Positions 14,984 through 21,883 of a stretch of 22,507 nucleotides of DNA are shown here, piece after piece (positions within the stretch are counted from its first letter, which is position 1; each line of letters begins with the position of its first letter). Where the stretch lies: positions 1-22,507 of the forward strand of contig UQVA01000030.1 of the NCBI GenBank assembly GCA_900544405.1, in the 5' to 3' direction. The DNA comes from an uncultured Eubacteriales bacterium (lineage in GTDB: Bacteria > Bacillota > Clostridia > Oscillospirales > Oscillospiraceae). Both the position numbers and the translations under genes were made by a program. Below the pieces are notes generated by a model. It had not been told where the DNA came from. It saw nothing but the letters and a program-made list of their open reading frames with translations, and ran no database searches.

Positions 14984-15748
14984 ATGATCGAATCCAAAGC
15001 AATGGCCTATGTGAATATGTTTGGCGTACTGGGTGCGCTGGAAAATCTCTGCGTCATGGATAAACCTGCCAAGAAAATCCTGGCAGGACTGAAAAAACCC
15101 GTATCTCTGTGCTTCTCCGTGAAGGGCGGCCCCTGCGCCACCTTTCACTTTACCGCCTCCGGCTGCCGGATGGCGGAGGGGGATGAAAGCTGCACCTGCA
15201 AGATGGTGTTCCCCGGCCCGGAGGCCTTCAATGCCCTCATTGACAAGTCCAAGCCCGGCATTCCCACCAAAAATCCCGTGCAGGTCCTGTCCTTTCTGAT
15301 GGGCCCCTTCACGGCCTTGACCAACCGGCTTACCGAACTGCTGCGGCCTGACGAAAAGGCTTTGAAGGACCCGGCATTCTTTGAAGAAAGCACCATTCTG
15401 ACCATGTACACCATCGCCGGAGCTATTTCTGCCCTGGCCAACACGGACCCCATTTCCCGGATTTCTGCAGAGAACACCGTGGACGGAGAGGTGCAGCTGG
15501 GCATTGCCGATAAAGTGGCCGTGACCATTGCCGTCCGGAACCATCATTTCACCACCATCAAGGCCCCGTCTCGGAATCCCCGGGCCACCATGGAGTTCGC
15601 CAGCGTGGCCCTGGCCCATGACCTGTTCAACGGCACCGCTGCCACCATGAACGAAATGTGCAAGGGCAACATCCGCCTGCGGGGCATGATCTCCATGGTG
15701 GACAACATCAACCGGATCTTGGACCGGGTGGGCAAGTACCTGGCGTAA
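14984..15748 (+). CDS. Double SCP2-like (sterol carrier-type) protein
   Basis: A 254-residue soluble protein with no signal peptide. It appears to hold two SCP2-like lipid-binding folds. The first covers about residues 20-120 (KKPVSLCFSVKGGPCATFHF, then CKMVFPGPEAFNALIDKS). The second covers about residues 165-254 (DGEVQLGIADKVAVTIAVRN, then RATMEFASVALAHDLFNGTA and GNIRLRGMISMVDNINRILDRVGKYL). In the second half the pattern G-N-I-x-L-x-G followed by a helix with IL-R-V is typical of SCP2 C-termini. Such folds bind hydrophobic ligands. AAGGGAG precedes the ATG. It opens a three-gene operon. Fold assignment is by pattern, and the ligand is unknown. Confidence 0.7.
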   Translation: MIESKAMAYVNMFGVLGALENLCVMDKPAKKILAGLKKPVSLCFSVKGGPCATFHFTASGCRMAEGDESCTCKMVFPGPEAFNALIDKSKPGIPTKNPVQVLSFLMGPFTALTNRLTELLRPDEKALKDPAFFEESTILTMYTIAGAISALANTDPISRISAENTVDGEVQLGIADKVAVTIAVRNHHFTTIKAPSRNPRATMEFASVALAHDLFNGTAATMNEMCKGNIRLRGMISMVDNINRILDRVGKYLA

Positions 15749-15758
15749 GGAGGCAATT

Positions 15759-17033
15759 ATGAGCAAGTATCCTGAATATGTACATACCAAAAGCCGGGAG
15801 TGGTTCGACCGGGCGCTGAACGTGATTCCCTCCGGCATTTACGGCCATCTTGGCCCCACGGAGGGCCTGTTCCTGCCCCTGGAAAAGTGGCCCCTCATCT
15901 CCTCCAAGGCCAAGGGGACCTATTTCTGGGACATGGACGGCAACAAATACTTAGACCTGATGTGCGCCTACGGCCCCAATGTGCTGGGCTATGGGGACCC
16001 GGACGTGGACCGGGCCGCCATGGAGCAGCTGCTTTCCGGCAACTGCACGACGGCACCCTCCTATAAAATGGTAGAGTGTGCGGAAATGCTGGTGGACACC
16101 GTGGCCTGCGCCGACTGGGCCTTCTTTATGAAGAACGGCACCGATGCAACGACTTTCGGCATCCTGACTGCCCGTGCGGCCACGGGCCGGAAAAAGACCC
16201 TGTTCCTGAAGGGGTATTACCACGGCAATCAGCCCTGGGCCATGAAGGCCGATTATCCCGGCATCCTGCCGGAGGAAGTGGCCAACAATATTATTGTTCC
16301 TTGGTTCGACCTGGACGCTCTGGAAAAGGCCTGGACGGAAAGCAAGGGGGACATTGCGGCCCTGATCGCCCAGCCCTATGACCACGGCAACTTTGCCGAC
16401 AACCGGGTAGCCACCAAGGAATACTGGGCCGCTGTGCGGAAATTCTGCACCAAGCATGGCATTGTCCTCATTGTGGACGACGTGCGGGCGGGCTTCCGGC
16501 TGGACCTGGCGGGCAGCGACCATTTCTACGGCTTTGAGGCGGATATTATCTGCTTTTGCAAGGCACTGGCCAACGGCTATAATATGTCCGCCGCCTGCGG
16601 CAAGGAATCCCTCCGCTCCGCCGCTTCCAGCCTGAGCTTTACCGGCTCCTACTGGATGAGCGCCGTACCCTTTGCCGCCTGTATGGCCTGTATCGGCAAG
16701 ATGAAGGCTCTGGATACGCCCAAGCTGTTCCGGGAGACCGGCAAGAAAATCACCGACGGCTTCCAGGCTGCCGCCAAGACCCACGGCTTTGACCTGGTGG
16801 TCTCCGGTGAACCGGCTCTCTTTTATCTGCGTATCGCCAATGACGACAGCCTGATGCTCCATCAGGAGTGGGTGGCGGAGTGCGTCAGCCGGGGCCTGTT
16901 CATTACCAGCCACCACAACCACTTCATCAACGCCGCCATTACCGACGCCGATATTGCTCTGGCGGCGGATATTGCCGACGATGCCTTCTCCGTGGTGGCG
17001 GAAAACCACCCGGACTTGGGCTTTACAAAATAA
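15759..17033 (+). CDS. Class III PLP-dependent aminotransferase (GSA-aminomutase-like)
   Basis: A 424-residue fold-type I PLP enzyme closest in pattern to glutamate-1-semialdehyde aminomutase and related class III aminotransferases. Visible landmarks are GTYFWDMDGNKYLDLMCAYG, the cofactor-phosphate loop KNGTDATTFGILTARAATGR, GYYHGNQPW, IVDDVRAGFRL (Asp240 for the pyridine nitrogen), and CFCKALANGYNMSA with the PLP lysine at 268. The usual DEVxTGFR is DDVRAGFR here, so the acidic residue after the aspartate is changed. AGGAGG follows the upstream stop codon directly, indicating cotranscription and coupling. No haem genes are near, so a different amino-donor or lipid-linked substrate is likely. 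The substrate cannot be read from the sequence. Confidence 0.85.
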   Translation: MSKYPEYVHTKSREWFDRALNVIPSGIYGHLGPTEGLFLPLEKWPLISSKAKGTYFWDMDGNKYLDLMCAYGPNVLGYGDPDVDRAAMEQLLSGNCTTAPSYKMVECAEMLVDTVACADWAFFMKNGTDATTFGILTARAATGRKKTLFLKGYYHGNQPWAMKADYPGILPEEVANNIIVPWFDLDALEKAWTESKGDIAALIAQPYDHGNFADNRVATKEYWAAVRKFCTKHGIVLIVDDVRAGFRLDLAGSDHFYGFEADIICFCKALANGYNMSAACGKESLRSAASSLSFTGSYWMSAVPFAACMACIGKMKALDTPKLFRETGKKITDGFQAAAKTHGFDLVVSGEPALFYLRIANDDSLMLHQEWVAECVSRGLFITSHHNHFINAAITDADIALAADIADDAFSVVAENHPDLGFTK

Positions 17034-17048
17034 TAAAGGAGTACGACC

Positions 17049-17300
17049 ATGACCGAATTTCGTTATGATACGCAGCTGCTTATTGAAGGGCATGACCTGG
17101 ACGAGGACGCCATCAACGACTACTTCCGCAGCCATTTCAAGGGCGACTGCCTGCTGGCGGTGGGGGACGAGGACCTCATCAAAATTCATTTCCATACCAA
17201 TGAACCCTGGAAGGTGCTGGAATATTGCGCCTCTCTGGGCGAGATCTTCGACATCGTTGTGGAGGATATGGACCGCCAGTCCCGGGGCTTGAAGGGATAA
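17049..17300 (+). CDS. Stand-alone FakA/DAK-type C-terminal domain protein
   Basis: An 83-residue protein matching only the C-terminal domain of fatty-acid kinase FakA (YloV/DAK2-fusion family). It has a TQLLIEGHDLDEDAINDYF opening, then GDCLLAVGDEDLIKIHFHTN, PWKVLEYCASLGEI and a closing DIVVEDMDRQSRG. In the full-length family this domain contains the conserved strand GDSLVVVGDxxLVKVHVHTN. The Dak2 nucleotide-binding domain and the middle domain are absent, so it cannot be a kinase alone. AAAGGAG lies upstream, 15 bases after the aminotransferase stop. It is the last gene of the operon before a strong terminator. These short proteins are often mislabelled as dihydroxyacetone-kinase-like. Confidence 0.8.
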   Translation: MTEFRYDTQLLIEGHDLDEDAINDYFRSHFKGDCLLAVGDEDLIKIHFHTNEPWKVLEYCASLGEIFDIVVEDMDRQSRGLKG

Positions 17301-17303
17301 TAT

Positions 17304-17342
17304 TTTTACCGCATGACTTGGCCGTCGTGCGGTAAAATTTTT
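17304..17342 (+). terminator. Terminator of the three-gene operon
   Basis: A 14-bp stem with one G-U pair (17304-17317 with 17324-17337), loop TTGGCC, then T5 (17338-17342). Confidence 0.93.
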
Positions 17343-17373
17343 GTACAGACACTTCAAGAAATGAAAAAATCTC

Positions 17374-17402
17374 TTGCGTATTTTGTGGAAATATGTTAGA
17401 CT
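17374..17402 (+). promoter_or_regulatory. Promoter of the wall-anchored protein gene
   Basis: TTGCGT (17374-17379), a 17-bp spacer ending in TGT, and TAGACT (17397-17402), which forms an extended -10. The leader to the start codon is about 80 bases and can form a hairpin (17453-17469). Confidence 0.6.
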
Positions 17403-17488
17403 GATGCCAGAGACCCGGAAGAAACCGGAAAGTAGGAAAACCAACTTCGGATAGCCTGCTCAGAGTAGGCGGAAAGGCGGAAAACAGT

Positions 17489-18595
17489 ATGAAAAAACGT
17501 GTGTTGACGATGCTGCTGGCGCTGATCTTGGTGCTTGCGGCGCTGCCTGTGGCAAGTCTGGCCGCAGAACCGGAAACCGAACCCCCGGAACTGGTGGGCA
17601 ATATGGCCATCCAGGACGGCGGGACCTACTACCTGAGCATGGTGGTGGCCGTAGCGGACGAGGACGAGGACCTGACGAAAGTCACCCTGAACGGCGAGGA
17701 TGTAGAGATCGATGACCCCTACAGCGTGGCCCTGCGGCTGGAAGGCAACAAAGAGGCCACTTATAAAATCCACGCCGAGGACCAGGCGGGCAACGTGCTG
17801 GATGCCACGCTGTACATGAAGCCCCTGAGCGCCCTGCTGGTGGGCCTGGACGGTGTGACCGAGGAGAACGTGAATTCCTCCCATCTGGAAGCCATCCGGA
17901 CGGCGGAGCAGGCCCTTCTGGACCAGGCGGGCCTCTTTGAAGAAGATTTCTGCCCACAGTCCGAAATGGACGAGCTGCTGGCGCTGGTGAAGCAGTGCAG
18001 AGCGCTGGAAAAGAAAATTTATGAGGTAGAAGCGGCGGTGGACAAGCTGGCTCAGGACATGGATGCCCTGCCTGACCCCACCAAGGACAGCCGGGAACAG
18101 TATGAAGCGGTGCTGGCCCAGACCCAGGCACTGCTGGACGGCAATAACCTGACCGACGAGGAGCGGGAGGCTCTGGAAGCGCTCCGGGAAGTGCTGGCAA
18201 ATGTGATCGGCGACCTGGAGACGGTGCAGGATGTGTTGGCCCAGGCCCGTGTGACTGCTACCAAGGACCCCAAGGCTGTGACGGCTGACGATCTGGATGA
18301 GCTGAAAGCCGTGGAATACAACTTGGGCATCATTTTGCGGACCACATATCTGACCGACGCCGAGCGGGAGGAAGCGGCTTCTCTGCTGGAAAAGGTCACG
18401 GAACTGCGGAAGCTGGCCGAGAAGGCTGCGGAGGACAACAAGCCCACCGAGCCCAAGCCCACGGAACCCACCAAGCCGGTTGACCCCACCAACCCTGCCA
18501 CCGGCGATGGGATGAATGTGACCCTGAATGTGGCACTGTGCCTGGCCGCAGCCATCGGTATGGCCGGAATGGCAATCACCCGTAAAAAGTTCTAA
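17489..18595 (+). CDS. Sortase-anchored coiled-coil surface protein
   Basis: A 368-residue secreted protein. The signal peptide is residues 1-25 or so (MKKRVLTMLLALILVLAALP, with cleavage near ASLA). A beta-rich domain follows to about residue 115, with acidic repeats (VADEDEDLTKVTLNGEDVEI). Residues 120-315 are an acidic, helical, coiled-coil-like region rich in Leu, Glu and Ala. Then come Pro/Thr-rich wall-spanning repeats of the TEPK/PTEP type and the sorting signal NPATGD (residues 335-340) with a hydrophobic segment and the positive tail TRKKF. NPxTG is a recognised LPXTG-type variant in Clostridia, so a sortase should attach it to peptidoglycan. AAAGGCGG precedes the ATG. No sortase is in the window. 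The biological role is unknown. Confidence 0.85.
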   Translation: MKKRVLTMLLALILVLAALPVASLAAEPETEPPELVGNMAIQDGGTYYLSMVVAVADEDEDLTKVTLNGEDVEIDDPYSVALRLEGNKEATYKIHAEDQAGNVLDATLYMKPLSALLVGLDGVTEENVNSSHLEAIRTAEQALLDQAGLFEEDFCPQSEMDELLALVKQCRALEKKIYEVEAAVDKLAQDMDALPDPTKDSREQYEAVLAQTQALLDGNNLTDEEREALEALREVLANVIGDLETVQDVLAQARVTATKDPKAVTADDLDELKAVEYNLGIILRTTYLTDAEREEAASLLEKVTELRKLAEKAAEDNKPTEPKPTEPTKPVDPTNPATGDGMNVTLNVALCLAAAIGMAGMAITRKKF

Positions 18596-18604
18596 AAATT
18601 CAGG

Positions 18605-18639
18605 AAAAGCTGCCGACGGTTCTCTGCCGGCAGCTTTTT
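18605..18639 (+). terminator. Terminator of the surface-protein gene
   Basis: An 11-bp stem (18605-18615 with 18628-18638) ending in T5, ten bases after the stop codon. Confidence 0.9.
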
Positions 18640-18649
18640 CTGCCATGAA

Positions 18650-19140
18650 CTTGTAAGTCAGGGCTTTCCCGATTCCGGCGGTAACCCGCTTCGTTCTTGT
18701 ATTCCGGGTGATTCCGGTCCCTGTAAATGGCATAGTCGCACCGGCCAATGTTGGTGTAGATGGTTTGCACCAGCCTGGCGTGAATCAACTCCATGGCGGT
18801 ATCACCCGGGTCGCACAGGGCGGGCATGACCTCTGGAAGGTCATGCTTTTGGGCGAATTCTGACACGGGGCAGTGGGTGAATTTGCAGCAATTGGACTTT
18901 TCCGGGTCAAAAGGGGCTGCACGCATCTGATCATCTCCCCTTGGCCGGTGCGAAAGGATTTCGTCATCAGCTTCTTGAAAAAGGCTTGTTGCAGTCCACA
19001 AAAGTCAGCTTCCGGAGGGCTTCCAGGAACAAACTGCCCTCCATTTTTCAATTTCGTCCAGATTCGTCACGGCCTTGCAGGCTACATAATAGGCCGGCAG
19101 GGGAATGACCCGGCCAAAGTTGCCCTACAGAAGATGGGGG
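18650..19140 (-). pseudogene. Decayed ATC-hydrolase-like gene
   Basis: A minus-strand frame (18690-18911) reads FDPEKSNCCKFTHCPVSEFA followed by DLPEVMPALCDPGDTAMELI and GRCDYAIYRD. This cysteine pattern and spacing resemble the C-terminal part of L-2-amino-thiazoline-4-carboxylate hydrolases (PF14196 type). Upstream, the coding sense moves to other frames (FGRVIPLPAYYVACKAVTNL with DEIEKW near 19060-19125), with stops between them and no ribosome site. At least one frameshift is needed to join the parts. The 5' end is missing or unrecognisable. No intact copy is in the window. This 700-base interval (18596-19302) holds nothing else recognisable besides the flanking terminators. Confidence 0.5.
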
Positions 19141-19269
19141 AAAAAGCAAATGGAATATAGACGCTGTGGTATATTTTTCATGCCAGAGGCGGTGATCCTG
19201 CTGAATGTGGACTTTTATGTATACAGGTGCTGGAAACTGCGGAATAGCGAGACAAAAAAATAACGAAAA

Positions 19270-19302
19270 CGGGTATCCGGGGAATCTCGGATACCCGCAT
19301 TT
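19270..19302. terminator. Terminator of dpaAB
   Basis: A perfect 10-bp stem (CGGGTATCCG at 19270-19279 with 19288-19297) just past the dpaB stop. The minus-strand tail is T-rich (GTTTTCGTTATTTTTTT). The plus side has CATTTTT, so it may act both ways. Confidence 0.85.
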
Positions 19303-19863
19303 TTATTGGAGAATGGGCTGAAACTGACGCCCCTCCATGGCGGCGGACAGGGCCTGGGGCAGCTTCTCAAAATGGGCCACCATGCTGGCGGGCTTTTTCT
19401 CCGGATCGTCCTGGCCGAAGGGAACAAAATAATAGTGCTTCCGGGCCAGCAGTCGCCCGATGTTCTCCGCCCCGGCCCCCAGGGCGTCGTTGGTGGACAC
19501 GGCCAGCAGAATGGGCCGCCCGTTGCGCAGATGGCTTTTGGCCGCCATGGTTACGGGGCCGTCAGCAATGCCGTGGGCCAGTTTGGAAAGGGTGTTGCCG
19601 GTGCAGGGGGCAATGACCAGAACGTCCAGCAGTTTTTTCGGGCCGATGGGCTCTGCCTCCGGGATGGCGGTCAGCACCGGTCTGCCGCAAATGGCCTCGG
19701 CCCTGCGAAGATGCTCCTCCGCCGTGCCGAAACGGCTATCCAGCGTGGCGGCGGAATGGGAAAAAATGGGAATGACGGTGTGTTCTTTGGCCAGGGCCTC
19801 CATTACGGGGAAAACCCTGGAAAAGGTGCAGAAGGAGCCGCACATGGCAAAGCCAATGGTCAT
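19303..19863 (-). CDS. dpaB: Dipicolinate synthase subunit B
   Basis: Also known as SpoVFB. It is the flavoprotein-like partner of DpaA, and the pair makes dipicolinic acid in the mother cell for loading into the spore core. The 186-residue length fits. The flavoprotein (HFCD-like) fold shows IGFAMCGSFCTFSRVFPVME at the start, PIFSHSAATLDSRFG, then LDVLVIAPCTGNTLSKLAHG and ITDGPVTMAAK-like IADGPVTMAAKSHLRNGRP. GGAAGGAGG precedes the ATG. Its start overlaps the dpaA stop by four bases (ATGA), so translation is coupled. Presence of the gene indicates an endospore former, or descent from one. Confidence 0.94.
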   Translation of the reverse strand: MTIGFAMCGSFCTFSRVFPVMEALAKEHTVIPIFSHSAATLDSRFGTAEEHLRRAEAICGRPVLTAIPEAEPIGPKKLLDVLVIAPCTGNTLSKLAHGIADGPVTMAAKSHLRNGRPILLAVSTNDALGAGAENIGRLLARKHYYFVPFGQDDPEKKPASMVAHFEKLPQALSAAMEGRQFQPILQ

Positions 19864-20567
19864 AACGTTCCCTCCTTCCCTTGAAGCCGGATGGCTGTCA
19901 GGGCCATGAGCCGTCCGGCACTTTCCGGGGCGTCTTTTCCGGGCAGCCCCCGGAGGGAAACGGCGTGGACCATGCCGGGGACAGAAGCCAGGTCCAGCTT
20001 CACGCAGTCCGGCCGGGTGAAGCCGTCGGCGGTCTCGTCCAGGACCAGTTCCGGGGCGGTGTTCAGGATGGCCCGGAAGCCCGCCAGATTGCTGCCCAAA
20101 GCAGCCGTGTCCATGGCCTGATAGCCCAGGGCATGGAGCAGCCCCCGGTTGGTTTCCCACCGGCTTGCCACGGTGACGCTGGCCCCGCAGTTTTTCAGCA
20201 GCGCAGCCAGACATTTCCCGATGCGCCCCCAGCCGATGACCAGCACGGGACACTCCGGCAGAATCGAATTCAGCCGGGGAAGTAATTCGGAAAGAGCGCA
20301 GTGGGCGGTGATCTTGGCGTTTTCGGCAAGAAAATAGGGGTCCTTCAGAAAATCAATTTTCCGCACCCCGGCGAGAGTATCCAATTTTCCACCCATCACC
20401 ACCGCATCCTCCGGAATGCCCTTCGGCAGCGCTTTCGGGGCCATGCCCAGCAGTACATGGGAAGCGTACCGGCCTTCGCTGACAATGGGCATCCCCCGCC
20501 GCAGGAGATATTCCCGTGCGTAGGCCAGGGTGGGCGTGTCTTCGGGTATGTAAAATCGAGTCTGCAT
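19860..20567 (-). CDS. dpaA: Dipicolinate synthase subunit A, short form
   Basis: Also known as SpoVFA, the NAD(P)-dependent Rossmann subunit that converts the lysine-pathway intermediate to dipicolinate together with DpaB. From the ATG at 20567 the protein has 235 residues, about 60 fewer than the Bacillus protein. The missing part is in the N-terminal domain. The dinucleotide-binding loop is LVIGWGRIGKCLAALL (112-125), preceded by AENAKITAHCALSELLPRLN. Catalytic-domain segments such as NTAPELVLDE and LDLASVPGMV follow. GGAGG is ten bases before the ATG, and an in-frame TTG directly upstream is an alternative start. A sigma-K-like promoter may lie at 20591-20618. Confidence 0.9.
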   Translation of the reverse strand: MQTRFYIPEDTPTLAYAREYLLRRGMPIVSEGRYASHVLLGMAPKALPKGIPEDAVVMGGKLDTLAGVRKIDFLKDPYFLAENAKITAHCALSELLPRLNSILPECPVLVIGWGRIGKCLAALLKNCGASVTVASRWETNRGLLHALGYQAMDTAALGSNLAGFRAILNTAPELVLDETADGFTRPDCVKLDLASVPGMVHAVSLRGLPGKDAPESAGRLMALTAIRLQGKEGTL

Positions 20568-20590
20568 CAAAGATGTTCCTCCTTTCACGC

Positions 20591-20618
20591 CAGAATATGC
20601 CGTTTGCCTTACACTGGT
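20591..20618 (-). promoter_or_regulatory. Possible sigma-K promoter of dpaAB
   Basis: On the minus strand ACC (20616-20618), a 16-bp spacer and CATATTCTG (20591-20599) fit the loose mother-cell consensus (AC then CATAnnnT). This is the sigma factor that drives spoVF in Bacillus. The match is short, so chance is possible. Confidence 0.35.
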
Positions 20619-20620
20619 GC

Positions 20621-20648
20621 TTGATTTTCCCGTAGGTTCCTGTATAAT
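20621..20648 (+). promoter_or_regulatory. Promoter of the DUF4364 gene
   Basis: TTGATT (20621-20626), a 16-bp spacer and a perfect TATAAT (20643-20648). The start point would fall only about 15 bases before the ATG. It is back-to-back with the dpaA leader. Confidence 0.75.
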
Positions 20649-20669
20649 AAATAGAAAGAGGTGACGGTT

Positions 20670-21206
20670 ATGCAAAGACTTGGCTTTATACATGATATGA
20701 TGGACGTGAAGGTGCTGCTGCTGCTGGTGTTGTCACGATGCAACTATCCGGTCAGCACCCAGGAGGCCTATGAGTTGTGCTATCAGGACGACTGCCTCAG
20801 CTATTTCGATGTGTGTACCGCCTTGCCGGAAATGGTGAAGTCGGGCCACATCCATCAGGTGGAGGGCGAAAAGTACGAGATCACCGACAAGGGCCGGGAG
20901 ACCGCGGGCCTGACCGAGGACTCCATCGCCTTTACGGTCCGCCAGCGGGCGGAGAATGCCGTAGCGGCTTTCAACCGGAAAATGCGCCGGAGCAGCTTCG
21001 TCAAGACCAGCGTTACGGCCCGGGAGGGCGGGGATTATTCCGTGCTGCTGGAGTTGGACGACGAAATGGGCAGTCTGATGAAGCTGGAACTGCTGGCTCC
21101 GGACCAGCGCCAGGGGGAGCGGCTGGCGAAGCTGTTCGAGAAAAAGGCGGAGGAAATTTATAATCTGACCATGACGGAGCTGCTGGACGACGAGGACGAC
21201 GGCTGA
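20670..21206 (+). CDS. DUF4364 family protein
   Basis: A 178-residue cytoplasmic protein of the DUF4364 family found widely in Clostridia. The N-terminal half resembles a winged-helix DNA-binding fold: RLGFIHDMMDVKVLLLLVLS, then CNYPVSTQEAYELCYQDDCL, SYFDVCTALPEMVKSGHI and a wing-like EGEKYEITDKGRETAGLTED. The C-terminal half is a mixed region (VRQRAENAVAAFNRKMRRSS) with an acidic tail ending LLDDEDDG. AGAGGTG lies six bases before the ATG at 20670. An in-frame GTG at 20661 overlaps this site and is less likely. A transcriptional-regulator role is inferred from the fold only. No target is evident. Confidence 0.85.
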   Translation: MQRLGFIHDMMDVKVLLLLVLSRCNYPVSTQEAYELCYQDDCLSYFDVCTALPEMVKSGHIHQVEGEKYEITDKGRETAGLTEDSIAFTVRQRAENAVAAFNRKMRRSSFVKTSVTAREGGDYSVLLELDDEMGSLMKLELLAPDQRQGERLAKLFEKKAEEIYNLTMTELLDDEDDG

Positions 21207-21250
21207 GATACGCCTGTGCGCCGGGGAACGCCTATTCAAAAATTATTTAC

Positions 21251-21284
21251 AAAACGGCAAGGGAAAACCCCTTGCCGTTTTGTC
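21251..21284 (+). terminator. Terminator of the DUF4364 gene
   Basis: A perfect 13-bp stem (21251-21263 with 21268-21280) with an AAAA loop. The last four stem bases are T and are followed by TG. The right arm also contains the -35 box of the hpf promoter. Confidence 0.85.
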
Positions 21285-21300
21285 GAAATTGGGGTATAGT
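21272..21300 (+). promoter_or_regulatory. Promoter of hpf, overlapping a terminator arm
   Basis: TTGCCG (21272-21277), a 17-bp spacer and TATAGT (21295-21300). The -35 hexamer is inside the descending arm of the preceding terminator. Confidence 0.65.
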
Positions 21301-21343
21301 GTAAGTACACCGAAGAACGGTGAAACGAAAGGAGCTGCCGCAT

Positions 21344-21880
21344 ATGAAATTTCAGTACAGTGAGAAGAAAGTCCGCTTGCCGGAAAACGTCCACGCTTAT
21401 GCCGAGAAGAAGGTCATGAAGCTGGCTCGGTTCTTTGAGGAGGATGCGGAAGCACTGATCGTATTTTCTGTGGAAAAGAACCGGAACAATGTGGAGTTGA
21501 CCGTCCATGGGGCGGGCACCTGGTTCCGGGCCAGCGAAAGCACTTCCGATATGTTCGCTTCCATTGACGCCGCCGTTGGCACCATCGAGGGCCAGATTCG
21601 TAAGAACAAGACCCGCCTGGCCCGCCGCCTCCGTCAGGATGCCTTCGCCCGTACGGCGGAGGAGACTTCCTTCGTGGCCGACGAGCCGGAGGAGGAGCTG
21701 ACCATCGTCCGGGCCAAGAAGTTCTATATGCGTCCCATGACCAGAGAGGAAGCCATCCTGCAGATGAACCTGCTGGAGCACAGCTTCTTCGCCTTCCGGG
21801 ACCAGGATAACGGCGGCAGCTTTGCCGTTGTGTATAAGCGCAACGACGGCGGCTACGGCCTCATCGACGATACGGAATAA
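21344..21880 (+). CDS. hpf: Long-form ribosome hibernation promoting factor
   Basis: Binds the 30S decoding site and pairs 70S ribosomes into inactive 100S dimers in slow growth or stationary phase. At 178 residues it is the long form. The N-terminal RaiA domain (about 1-100) has MKFQYSEKKVRLPENVHAYA, a KNRNNVELTVHG strand, and the DMFASIDAAVGTIEGQIRKN helix followed by KTRLARRLR. An acidic linker leads to the C-terminal dimerisation domain (about 120-175), recognisable from IVRAKKFYMRPMTREEAILQ, then MNLLEHSFFAFRD and a NGGSFAVVYKRNDGGYGLI end. AAGGAG lies upstream. The gene has its own promoter. Confidence 0.96.
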   Translation: MKFQYSEKKVRLPENVHAYAEKKVMKLARFFEEDAEALIVFSVEKNRNNVELTVHGAGTWFRASESTSDMFASIDAAVGTIEGQIRKNKTRLARRLRQDAFARTAEETSFVADEPEEELTIVRAKKFYMRPMTREEAILQMNLLEHSFFAFRDQDNGGSFAVVYKRNDGGYGLIDDTE

Positions 21881-21883
21881 GTC

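Noticed and set aside
15951..17444. 497-codon minus-strand open frame opposite the aminotransferase
   Set aside because: It runs through the operon terminator and the complement of two clear genes, and its composition is that of a shadow frame.
17403..17488. c-di-GMP or other known riboswitch before the surface-protein gene
   Set aside because: The conserved core sequences of c-di-GMP-I, TPP, cobalamin, SAM and preQ1 classes are not present.
17396..18748. 450-codon minus-strand open frame opposite the surface-protein gene
   Set aside because: The opposite strand has a signal peptide, sorting signal, promoter and terminator. This frame has none.
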